A stretch of 64,000 bases of DNA from contig NC_003075.7 in NCBI RefSeq assembly GCF_000001735.4, forward strand, positions 17,361,001-17,425,000, written 5' to 3'. Under the pieces are notes generated by a model. The model was not told the origin of the DNA, searched no databases, and worked only from the letters and a program-made list of their open reading frames with translations. Both the position numbers and the translations under genes were made by a program. Below, piece by piece: positions 12,724-25,600 of the stretch. The DNA is from Arabidopsis thaliana. Its lineage: Eukaryota; Streptophyta; Magnoliopsida; Brassicales; Brassicaceae. Positions within the stretch are counted from its first letter, which is position 1; each line of letters opens with the position of its first letter.

Positions 12724-13691
12724 TTTGCTTTTGTCACTCCATTTAATTAATTAATTATAGTTTCCATTCTTACTTATTTTAATTGAAAATCTATTTTTGT
12801 CTCTTAAAAGTCAAAACAATACATTAGTCTAGCCCTCCTCTGCTTTTTTTTTTCTATCTCGTGAAGAGAAGAAAACGATACGTAAATCCCTTCGAAAACT
12901 AATGTACGTTGTACGACTTATTGTTTTCATATATCTGTATTCTTGGTTATTTAATTTCTCGAGATTTCTTTAATTGTTCAAAATGAAAACCTTCACTTTA
13001 TAACATAACAGTCCCAAATCGTTCGAAATCACTGATTTACAATCATATAGATTCACTTACCATGAATCCATGATACAAGCTTGAAGAGGTGACCCAATTG
13101 TTTGGGCCATCAATAAGGAAAGTGATAGGCCCAAAATTCTTTTATTGGGCTTTAGCGTATCTGTTTTTGTATAGATATCACACAAGTTTCTATAGATGTG
13201 TTCAGTGTTCATGCAGTTTTTTATAAATTTCTCACCGACATTTCTAGATATGACTAAAATGAATTTATGAACATGCGGCTTAAACCTTATTTTATCAGAT
13301 CACTTAGTTAACATCTAGAGCAGGTGAAAACAAGAAGAAAAACAAATGTTGTTTTTGAGGTGCATAATGAAAATTGATGAGAAGAAGATTGAGGAGAAGT
13401 AGAAGAAACCGACTTTTGTTATGTTGTTAGTTGGATGAAGGAGTGAAAACCAATGGCTCTTAAGAAATATATCATTTTATTATATTTCTCTTAATACATA
13501 AAACAAGCAAACAATCTTTCTTTGAATAAAAAAGAAATTGATCGACATAAGGATTTATAAATTTTATATCCTTATGATGAATCAACTAATTTTTGAAATT
13601 GTTGTTGAAATACTATACATACAAACAATAATAACAATACGAGATTAAATTCAGTTATAAGAATCCCAAATGTTTATCGAGCGTCTTGATT
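12724..13691. other. Convergent 3' intergenic region, BLH2 and cysteine protease
   Basis: About 970 bp between two converging genes, so it holds both 3' UTRs and polyadenylation sites. T-rich and AT-rich blocks near 12750-12960 suit the BLH2 3' end. Three GGCCCA/TGGGCC-type motifs lie at about 13103-13150; they are usually promoter elements, so their place here is odd. No gene is visible. Confidence 0.6.
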
Positions 13692-15180
<1,489 letters not shown>

Positions 15181-15254
15181 ATTGTTATGTGTTTTGTATA
15201 GTTAGGATTACTTGGGATGATTTGTTTTTCTGGAGGATGAGAAAACTGTGGGAC

Positions 15255-15262
15255 TATTTATA
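15255..15262 (-). promoter_or_regulatory. CP1: TATA box of the cysteine protease gene
   Basis: TATAAATA on the minus strand, about 75 bp upstream of the ATG at 15180, giving a short leader with no upstream ATG. Spacing fits a normal RNA polymerase II core promoter. Confidence 0.65.
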
Positions 15263-15269
15263 ACAAAAA

Positions 15270-18200
15270 ATTTGGTATTTAATATTTCAAGTTGGTATAC
15301 TTTTCTATTACAAATAAATGGGAATGATGGACATGCAAGATGGTGGACGGTTCGATGGATTTTTTAATCCGAAATTTGAATACTTTTTATTTCCCATTAT
15401 TTATCTATAACATCATCAAATTTTTCATTAAAGAACATTATATATTGCACAAAATACTATATAACGGGAGATATTTATCTGTTTTTATTAGTTTTAAAAC
15501 TAAATAATATATTTCGAGATTATAATGCATCTTATGGATCTACAATTTCTCCAAAACGAGTTTTAGTATATCTTAAATTTCTGTCCTAACCTTATATCAC
15601 TAATTGTTTACTTGCATTTCATCCTCACATGCATCAAAGCTATGGTAGAAGAGTAGAAGAGATTTTGTTTTCGTTTCAATGTTGGACGTCGGCTCCAGAG
15701 GAAAGTAAGTCTCAACCAAGTTAAATTATTGAGTCTTAAAAGTACTTAAAGTTTTAGTTTTACACATGATTAACCTTTAATTTGTACACTAATTTTACTT
15801 GTAAATAGTATTTATGAATTATACTGTGTAAAGTTCATATGTACATTTAAACGGTTTTTGCCATCCATGATCCAACGATTCCAACGCCAACAAATACCTT
15901 GACGCACTAATAAAAATAGAATCAAGAAAAACATAACATACTTATATATATTACGTACCATTTATCTGATTATCTGATACTAATAATATGTCATTGAAAA
16001 ATCGATTTCAGTCTTCACACTTTCGTTTGAATATTATTCATTATTCAGTTTACCTTTTTTTACTTGATCAACAAATATAAACGTCTTATTTCCTAAATTA
16101 GTTCATATGCACATAAAAGAATTTAGGCAAAAGAATATTATAAGAAAGTGGATTAAATATCAACCATTCTGATTGTATGGAATACAACATAACAACTTAG
16201 AATAAAGCACATGTCGTCTAAGCAGATTCGTGAGATAGTCGACCAAGAAACAAATTCCCCTTCCCTTGCGAGTATATATTTCACCAAAAAAATAACTCGA
16301 TCAAACTTCGAAGATTTGTGTGGGGTCAAACTATTCGCTTGTAATTCAAATAGTTTACTATTCTCTTCTAACTTTTTGACTGAATTATCTTTTATACTGT
16401 AATACTTTTTCATACATATTAAAATGCACATTATAAGATGGTTTGTTCCTTTTACTTTTCCGTGGTTTGTTGTTTACATCAGCATATCACGAGAGATTTA
16501 ATTTGCGTATTCATTAAAAATCGCATATTTATTCATATCTGACGTACATAACTATCTTATTGTAGAAGATATAGCGTATAATACGTACAAACACTCTCAT
16601 TTTGAGTTTTAGCAAAACGATATTGATTGTGGTATATTAAACCCCCTTTTTTTTTTGCTCTCCCCCCAACAGCTTTGCGTTGTTATTTCAAATAATTTAA
16701 AATGATTTTATTTTTCATGGTCGCGCAATCTAATTTGATCTTTTTGAACCCAATCAAAATTCACATACAAATATTCAAAAAAAGCTGTCATGGCTTACGC
16801 CTTATGTAGTTATTGTTCCCTCTGATATGTTGATTCCAGTCAATCAGGCAAACGTTTATTGGCTACTAACCATACACATGGGAACTTGAATACCATTAAA
16901 ACAGAATGATGTCACTTGAAAATATTTACGAGTATCTTCTTAGTGATCTCATTTATTTACGTCGAATTATTCACATTATATACGCATGTATATTCATAGG
17001 AGTTTTTTTTTTGTTAAACTTTTTTATTTATTTATTCAGAGGAGTTTAGTAAGTCGAAAAGTTTAATCCAAATACATGCAAGCATATTGACATTGGTTTG
17101 TGAAGAGTTTAACTAGGTATAGATGTCTGAGAACTTCTGAAATCAAAACGTTACAACAGTTTCCAAGAAACTGTAGTCTGGTTTAATAAGTTCACGTCTG
17201 AAATAATTCATTTTTGGCTGTAGATCTCTATGAAGAAGATTCATAGAAGAAATAAGAAAGAGAATGGAATCTTGAATGATGGGTGGATGAGATGTTCCCA
17301 TTTCACGGCAGCTTCTTTGGTCATGAGGCGGCGCCCCATCCTGACCGTTGGAATTTTTCATATACTTGATATATAAGTGATTCATTCATATTTTTTGAAA
17401 CTTGAAAAGAAGAGAAAAATTGGGATTGGAGGAAATGGGAGGCAAAGAGGTGTCTTTAACCAAGTTTCAAACGGAAGTGGCTTTTGATAAGGTTAAAGAA
17501 ACAAAAGTGTCTCGCTCGTGTTTCTGACATGTGACAACTAAAGGTGACCGTTTCGTTTAGAGGAAAAAGGTGTGACCGTTTCTGTTTCTTTATAGTTCTG
17601 TTCAATTTGGGATATCATTTTGTATGGGAAGCTAGCTAAGCTACGCACGAAGCATGGGAACATTTATGGCTTGGTTGATTCTTCCTTAAGAATTCAAAAA
17701 ACCTAATCCGAAGAAACCGACTCATACCGATATGAATTGTAAAATGGTCAAAGGACACGAACCCATTGTTACGACGACAATAAATTAGTAAGAAAAAGAA
17801 AAAAAAAACGAAAAAAGGAAAAAAGTGGTTAAAGAAGACATGTGATCTTCTGACAAAACCGCCTTATCTTCCTCCATTATTTCAGTTATAAATCTGTTTG
17901 CAGTCTTTGTCTCTCCCTTTAAATTCCTCTGTTTTTTTCTATGATTCTGTTTTGTTTGTTTTATCAACTTTCTTCACATTTCTTTCTCACGAAGTATCTT
18001 TTCCAATGTCTTCATCTCAAAGATTTTTTATTTTTCGAAAGTCACCAGTAGCTTCTAACCAATCTTAGCTATCTAAGTCCTCCGGTAGTAGTCCACTTGC
18101 ATCATGTTGGATGTGTCATAATGGATATAAGAAAAAATCAAATATAATATATTCACAAAAATATGAACTTGTGAGAAGGTAAATTTGATTTATATCATCA

Positions 18201-18630
18201 GTATAAGTAAAATTGAGGGGCGGCTTTCACGTTTTGGGTCCATGAGAAGAAAACATAAATGAATTGAGAAATATGCTTACAAAACTATACAACCCAAAGT
18301 TTTGTTTCTACACTTTTTGTAACCCTCAAGAACATTGAAACAAACAATCTTTGTTACTAATAAAGACAAGTTTTAAAGGACCAAAAAATAAAACGATAGT
18401 TGAAAAACGAATGATCATCATTCCCCGAAAAACCCTGTATACCTTTTTTGGGAGCTCCATTGTCATAATCTAAACTGTCCCGGTTTTGTTTTCCTCTCCG
18501 TTAGTTGTAATATTTGCGGTATCTGGAGGAGAAGATGATCTCTGAGTTTTCTCTAAAAACTTTGGCAACAAATGAATAATAATAGTAGAAGAAAATCTCT
18601 TGAACTCTCAAAAGCTTTTTTCTTCTTTTC
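15270..18630. other. Intergenic region, cysteine protease promoter and IRX14 3' side
   Basis: About 3.4 kb. The left part is the upstream region of the cysteine protease gene; the far right holds the IRX14 3' UTR. Most is AT-rich without coding character. An exception is 17.1-17.6 kb, where GC content rises and the minus strand has a TATA box and short open frames (listed separately). Confidence 0.55.
17143..17594 (-). other. Candidate small transcription unit or small-peptide gene
   Basis: On the minus strand CTATAAAGA at about 17594-17588 looks like a TATA box, followed by a CT-rich leader-like stretch and a less AT-rich block. Two open frames follow: an 80-codon one at 17385-17143, and a 32-codon one at 17339-17241 starting MGRRLMTKEAAVKWEH. 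I recognise neither. It lies about 1 kb downstream of the IRX14 stop on the same strand. It could be a non-coding RNA, a small-peptide gene or chance. Confidence 0.2.
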
Positions 18631-20627
18631 TCAGTTTCTTTCTTGATGCTTAGACGAAGATGAATAAACTTGTGTTGTTGTATCGGTTGGTCTAGGTTCG
18701 TGTTTACTTTTCTTACTTTTGCGTTTCGGTTTTCGGATTTTCGTTGGATGTTGTTGCTGCTTTGGTATTACCACGACGGTGTTGCCTTGGGATAATGGCA
18801 TTTGATCTTTCTTTTTAGTTGGTGGCTCAGGAGGAACATCTGGCCATGGAGTGCGTTTAGCCGCAACTGTGATCTCTAACGGAGGATCAATTATCCATCT
18901 GTATCCAGGCAACAATCAAAAAGAGAACAGAACTCAGAAAACACAAACCCTTTTGTTTGCTGACTCAACAACAAGAGTATATACTAGAGAGATACATTCA
19001 ATGTAAGATTAAGATTTCACACTCCCAACTAAAATATGATACTAGTCAAAACTTACTAACTAATCCCTAATTTTAACTTACGCAAAAGTAGTTACATTCC
19101 TTGTGACTAAAGACCTGCTTCCTAAATCGCTATTCATAATTTCGGTTTAATGCCTTTCCACTCTTCAACAAGATTGCAAGATGATTAATTTTACTATGTA
19201 TAGAGAAAAAGGCTTACCCGGGAGGGAATTTGCTATCAGCGCGTGCTTCTACTCGAAGCCACCATAGCAGAACTTGTCTTCCACAGCTTCCAAGAGGCTC
19301 CACCATTGAAGGATCCTTCAACAGAGACAAAGGACTCTCCACACCTTCATTCTCATTCAACGACCCAAAGTCCTTAACCCACTCTGGCTTATTCTCAGCT
19401 TCCTCCCAAAGCAATCTCGAGTTCAACACAAACCCAGACCACTCTAGTTTTTGAGGCAAAACCGCAGCAACATCATCTATATAAACTGCACTCTTCCCCG
19501 CATATGGCAATGTATTGAAAATATGCCAACCAATCAACTGATCAGTTGAGTTACAAGCAGGACCCTGTACAGGTAACGAAGAGCTCTCCTCTTCTTCCTC
19601 TTTCTCCATCTCTTTCCTCTTTTCCATCGACAAAACCATCTCTTCCGCATTTCCTGAATGAGCCAATATCCCAACAGAAACAGTACCAAACCACTTCACA
19701 TTCTGAATCTCATCAAACAACTCCATACTATGCATATTACTATCATCCGCAAACATCACAATCCCATCAAGCTTCTCTTCCCTCACAACTCTAAACACAC
19801 AACAAAACAAGAACATCACTTTCAGCTCTAGATGCATATTATTCAAAACAAAACAGATCAAAGCATATAAAAGCAAAGAAATTGACTTGCCTCAAAGCTT
19901 GAAGTCTCATAAAGACTTCTAATTTACTACGATCTTCCCAAGTATTAGGCATTCTCTGATCAATCCCAACATGAATGGTCCTAAGTCCTGATTTTGCAAT
20001 AATCAAACCGGTCTCATTAGTAGCACCACCAGCTTCAACAACGATCCAAACCAGATCATAAGGAACAAGCATCAAAGAATGCATCACACCAGTCAAATGC
20101 AAAGCTTGAAAAGTCCTCACATAAGTCGGTGTCACAGCTATAACCATCTTACTACTTTTCATCCCAAAGATCATCTTTTGCTCTTTTTGAACTCTCCCAA
20201 TGATCTGATGAGCTTTCATTACCTCAACGGGATTCGGATGCGGCCAAGGACGGATCCGGATCCCGTGTCTTCCAACAACAACACGAGAGCTTTTCGTCGC
20301 CGTCGCCACCACCGTCGTTCCGTTAGCTCCGGGATCGAGAGTACGGCCGATTGTGTGAACATCGAGGTGTTTCACAGGTAAGTCAGGACGAAACGGAAGA
20401 GAGTAGAGATTGGTTGAAGAAGTAGAGAAGAGGAAGAAGAAGACTAATCTGGAGAATCGAAAGCCGAGAACTAGACTAATCAAGCAACAAAGACAGTGCA
20501 GGATAAGCCAAAACACAGCGATTAAAGACTTCCCGGAGCCATCAACGGAAGAATCAAGAGACGTCGGAGATCTGAAGCTATTACTCCGGCGATTTAAGTA
20601 ACTCTGATGTAAAGCAGAGAGCTTCAT
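18631..20627 (-). CDS. IRX14: IRX14, family GT43 glycosyltransferase of xylan backbone synthesis
   Basis: Three coding exons on the minus strand: 20627-19891, 19790-19218 and 18898-18631, joining to 525 residues, the length I recall for Arabidopsis IRX14 (AT4G36890). Golgi type II membrane protein needed, with IRX9 and IRX10, to extend the beta-1,4-xylose backbone of glucuronoxylan in secondary walls. Seen in the sequence: a short cytosolic N-terminus, a hydrophobic anchor (~34-69), a GT43 catalytic region, and a DxD-like sugar-nucleotide site FADDSN (259-264). The tail after about 440 is rich in Pro, Lys and Ser (KPKRKSKKSKHE) and looks disordered. Intron 1 uses a GC donor (TTTGAG|GCAAGT) with a normal TTTAG acceptor; no nearby GT donor keeps the frame. 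Exon 3 starts at A|TGG giving GWIIDPP. Confidence 0.94.
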
Positions 20628-20696
20628 CTTCTTCGTTGACCTCTTTCTTCTGCTTCCTTCTCCTTATCAAAAAGATCTGAGATTAAGCAACAGAGA

Positions 20697-20813
20697 TTAC
20701 TTGGATTTCACGATCTTAATCAGTTCGATTATCGCTTTCTCTTCTTGCTGTTGTTGCTGCTCTCTCACCACCACCACCATACCAATCTCTCTGATGCTTC
20801 GATGCAACGCCAT
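20697..20813 (-). promoter_or_regulatory. 38-codon upstream ORF in the IRX14 leader
   Basis: On the minus strand an ATG at 20813 opens a 38-residue frame (starts MALHRSIREIGMVVVV, then five Gln, ends KIVKSK) that stops at 20697, 69 bases before the IRX14 ATG at 20627. If transcription starts upstream of 20813, ribosomes would meet it first. I see no other ATG between it and the IRX14 start. I cannot place the transcription start from sequence. Confidence 0.35.
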
Positions 20814-21128
20814 CGAAGAAAGCAGAGGAAAGCGACAAGGAGGTACACGTGTCGTTTTATTATTGGATAATTAAATCTTTCAATTAAGTTTTGAGTAAAA
20901 TCAGGGTCGTTTTAATATGTCTCTAATTGAAGTCAATTTTTGGTAATAATTTTTGGTGTTAACATTAAACATCCCTCAATTTATTGAATTAAATGTTTTG
21001 CATAATGATAATTGTGTTTTTGTTTTTTTCGTAAATTCATATGGTTTTAATTAAAAGTGATTATCGAGGAGGAATGTAGACGAATTTGGGAAAGACTAAC
21101 CAAAATAATTGATTACGAATGTTTTTAA

Positions 21129-21148
21129 TGGGCCATTAGTAAGGCCCA
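21129..21148. promoter_or_regulatory. Inverted site II (TGGGCC / GGCCCA) pair
   Basis: TGGGCC and GGCCCA face each other across the 8-base spacer ATTAGTAA, about 500 bp upstream of the IRX14 start. Site II motifs are bound by TCP-family factors in plant promoters. A near-identical module is at 49118-49139. Confidence 0.45.
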
Positions 21149-21680
21149 TGAAAACGACGTATCTGCATGTCATATATAAGAGTACAGTTTGGTCCGACAA
21201 AAGACATGGTTTGAAGGGTTTTGGTTTAGAGATAATTGATCTAGGTTTGTTTGTTGTGAAGGTTAAACCGGTTTGGTAGGGAAGTCTTAAAGATTGTTAT
21301 CGGTTCGTTTTCACTTGCACACAAAGCATAAATATGATGATTACTCAGCACCACCAAAGTGTCAAAGTTTATATCATACTTAGACATGTTTAGTATATGC
21401 AAGAAAAATAGATACATATGCATTATTAATTTGTGGGTTTAAAGTATATATATGCTTCCATTGCGTTATTACTTAAAAAGGCATTTGAACAAGAAATGAC
21501 GACCATGACAAGTGTTATGAATCCTACTTAAATGAGTAAATGGACCAACAGTGTCTCCTTAAGAAAATGTGTTGGTCAGAAGGGTATGTTCGATTGTTAG
21601 GGTCTTTTAGGCCCATTGGGCTTATTGTGAACGCTTTTTGTTGTGTAATTTTTAACGAAGGTGTGTCAAGTGAACTCAAT

Positions 21681-21930
21681 CACAAACGGTAATATATTTC
21701 AGAATTTAAAATTTACAACGGTAAAAGATATAGACGTTAGAGAAGTAGCCATTAGAAAAAGAAATCCATATATATCTGAAACTGAACATTTACAACGGTA
21801 AAAAATATAAGACTTTGGAAAGTAGCCATTTAAAAAAAACAATTCCATATATTTGAGACTCAAAAATCACAAACGGTAAAAAATATAGACGTGAGAAAAG
21901 TAGCTGTTGGAAAGAAAAAAAATATACAAC
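21681..21930 (+). repeat. Imperfect ~78-bp tandem repeat with AACGG motifs
   Basis: Units begin around ACAACGGTAAAA, followed by ATATAGACGT..., AGTAGCCATT and ATCCATATAT. AACGG occurs at 21717, 21794 and 21872 (spacing 77-78) plus a partial copy at 21685. The copies differ by point changes and small gaps, so the array is old. AACGG is the core of MYB and mitosis-specific-activator sites. Confidence 0.75.
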
Positions 21931-22604
21931 GCACAAAATGAGTTAATTGAAGTGAAAACAAAAGGCTAAAGAACGTATGTTTAGTTTATGCATTTTATCG
22001 AGTTTGAACTTGGGTAATGAATACAGTAACTTGGGTATGATACAGTGACTACATCATACATGCGTTTTTAAAAACTAATATAATCCGGTCAATATGTGAA
22101 CTAATGATTCTGCAACTAAAACAAGCACAAGAGAAACATGGGCTTTCCATTATGGTCTTACAAATTGGTTCATATTGGGCCGATATGTAGAGTTCATTCA
22201 TACTTTTGACGACTGTAAGAGTGAAATATTTATGCAAATAGCCAAATACTTTAGAGATGTTTTTATGTGATGTTTTGCGAATACGTCCATAGTTAACCGT
22301 CGTTGAAAGAGAGATTTGATCGAATTTAACACGAGTCTCAGACTATGCAAAACTGGTTTTTAGAGGTGGGAACCAAAGCAAGCTCAAACTTAGTAAGATC
22401 TTAAGAGTCAATCTACTTTTGATCTCGTCCGGACTTGCTATATCCCTACTAAGAAGAAAGATAATCTTGTTTTATATGTCTCAGGAGGGACATAAAGATA
22501 AACTTGTTTTTTTTTGTGAAACAAAAAGATAAACTTGTTTAAAAGTTCAAGTTAGAGATGATGATAATGTGTTTTAAATTTATATAAATTCGATGCAGGT
22601 CTAT

Positions 22605-22659
22605 AACAAGTCAATAATTTGACAAAAAAAAGAGAGAAAGAAAAACAAGTCAATAATTT
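22605..22659 (+). repeat. Short direct repeat, 16 bp twice
   Basis: AACAAGTCAATAATTT occurs at 22605-22620 and 22644-22659, identical, 39 bp apart. Just upstream, AAAGATAAACTTGTTT appears twice at about 22494 and 22528. These are local duplications in non-coding DNA. Confidence 0.65.
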
Positions 22660-25600
22660 AATTTCAATAATTCAGTTGTCGCATGTAATAAGTTAAGTAG
22701 TAAACGCCGAATAACAAGATTTTGAACAATATAAATGTACTTTACCTACGATCTTGACTAATCGAGGTCCAATAATTGTATTAAAAAAAACAAAAAAAAC
22801 TTCACCACCCTTTAACACTCACGAGTCATATTAATTTTCACATGTGGCCTTTGACCTCAGGTGGATTACTTTTACAGTCATATGACGTTTTTACCCTTTT
22901 GTTTTTTTAAAAAGTCTTCTTTTCGGCTTTAATAAAGTCAAAAAAATTGTTGTACAAAGTTTAATTTGTTGCTCTAGTAGTAGTAGTTTAAATTAATACT
23001 ATTATAAAACTACTTTCAAATTCATAAATGAAAAAGAATTAGGACGAGGTATTCCCGACATCAATCTAAGCTTTTCTTTTTTTGTAATAAGAATTTATCT
23101 CTAATAGTTCTATCTTTTATTTAAAAAATTGTTATGTTTAATTTTGTTTTTGATAGAACAATCTTTAATTTTCACATGCGTCATACATTAGTAGGATACA
23201 TAGGTTTTTCATCAAAGAAAAACAATACTATATATAAGATCCAATTAGAAATCCCGTACGAACTAACTGCGTGAAAACAATAAATCGACTTTCCTCTTCT
23301 TCTTTTTTTGGTTATATTTTTCTTACCTTGTTTATATACTCTTAAGCAAAAAAGCATAACTAATTAATTATAATAACGACTCTTTCTCGATAGGAGGAGC
23401 AATGTATGAAAATCTATCTATTAGACTTCTTCTTTTCCACGCTTTGACGTAAATTGCGACCTCGACGCGTTGTCTAACACGTCCCTATAATAATACTTAT
23501 TTCAATGCTTGTAAGTATCATAACAACACGTTTTTTAAGTGATCTAACGATTTTATTCATTACGTGCATCAAGTAAATCAAGGCTAATCCTCCATGTTTT
23601 TAGTCACATGCCACAAATTCAGAAAAAAAAAAAAAAAAAAATGGCCGACCCATACATTTTGGGGGGAAATGCATTAACATGATTTTTTAAAGAATGTTGA
23701 CTCTGAGTTTATCTTCCACATCTCAATTCACTTGAATTTTAGATCGAGCGTTTATCGATGATCATGTATTAACAAAATAGTTGAACCATGAGTTAGTTCA
23801 ACCGATTGTGTTGTAAAGCAAACTTTTTTAGTTATGTTGACTCTGAGTTCGAATATAACACCACGATTAAAGAGAACTATTTTCCTTTTGTATGTATAGA
23901 CTATATAACATATATTATTAACAGTGAAAGCAGGAAGTTTTCAAATATTTTAATATGAATTGAGTATATAAGATGTATATATAGATACCTTCCATGCATA
24001 TTTTGGCTAATGAAATTTAAGAAAAGGCTCGAGTGTTCTTCAAACTTTCTATATATAATGAAATTATCTGTGAAGAAATAATGAAATTATCGTGGTTTAG
24101 TAAAAATTGTAGAGATCGATAAGGGACGTAAACTATGTCTGTGGTCCTTTATCGATTCAAGGGTATGCTTCTATTGTTTGTCCTCCCAAAAGATAAATTA
24201 AAATTTTGAATTTGGGGTAATTGGCACGTTCATGTGCCAACCAGTTCACAGCTAATCCCCACTGCATAATTATCTATGATCGATATACGTTTCATTCTAG
24301 CAAAAATCATGATATAAGCTTTCTAGGGATATCCAATAAATTTGGAATCTACAGAGACGATAAATAGGGTCCATATTATATTATACGCACATATGACACA
24401 TAAATTTAAAAGTGGCCCAATTTTATTTTTATTTTACCAAAAAATAGCTAGAGATTAAGTTTATACATGGGAGAACGAATATAATGTTGACTACTCGATC
24501 GTATCCAAAATACGAAAATGAAAATTGAGTACTGTGTAATTGTATAGAATATAATTGGTCGTATATCCTTGAAGCAAGGAGGATTTTTTTAGAAAAACGA
24601 AGGAAATGAGAGAAAAAAACAGACAAAGGAGTCATTTGAGTAATTCTAAAAAATGTCATGCATCGCTTTCCGGCACTAAACAAGCAACAAGTGGCAGATT
24701 ATAAATGATAAGTATAGAGAATTGTTTAATAGTACAGACAAAAGCTGGATTATCAATGACAAAATATCTATTTAAAGTCAGCCTCAGTTTCTTCAGTTTT
24801 ATCTTCGATGATTGGTTTAGTTATAGAGATATATTATCTATAGGTCCGATCCAATTAAAGTTGCGTTTGGAAAATATGATTTTTGCTTGTTAAACAAAAA
24901 AAAAAATCTTCTTTTTTTGAACAAACGTCTGTTAAACAAATATTATCATAAATTTGTTATCGATTTAGATAGTTTTTTGTAGATACTTGATGTATGCATG
25001 AAAGGATCGAAACTTTTTATAAAATAAATAGTTTACTAAAAATGTTTTGATAACAACTAACAAGCTTTGGACACTTTAGGTCATTGTTATGAAAAAACAC
25101 TAATTTGATAGTAGCTCACGAGTAAAATCTTGTGGTCAGAGTTGTAGTGAATAAATGGCTTTACATATACGGTTTACGTTGGTCATGACTTCGATGTCGG
25201 TCGCATCTATAAGATTTACGTATATATATATCATACAGTATATGGACCTACGTACATCTCGTATTGAAACATTTCCGTATGTATATTCTTATTATTGGAT
25301 CTTTTGGTGAGTAATCCAAGCTATCCTATGACATACTCACACGTATGAAAAATGCTTTGATGTCATGTTGGCTAAACAAATGATATATATACATTATTGA
25401 GGAAAGTTTGCTAAACAATATATAAATATATTCTATTTGCAGAAATTTGGAATTAAGATAATTATTCGTTTAAGTCACCTTACCCGAATACCAAAAGTTA
25501 CCAGAAATGTTTGCTTCTGAATTAAAAGATTAGTGTATACATGTCATTAAATAATTGATTAATACTGACATTAAATTCCTACATAGAATTTTGGTATTTT

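Noticed and set aside
19230..19794. Plus-strand frames of 74 and 82 codons inside IRX14
   Set aside because: They lie opposite IRX14 exon 2, and their composition is explained by its codons.
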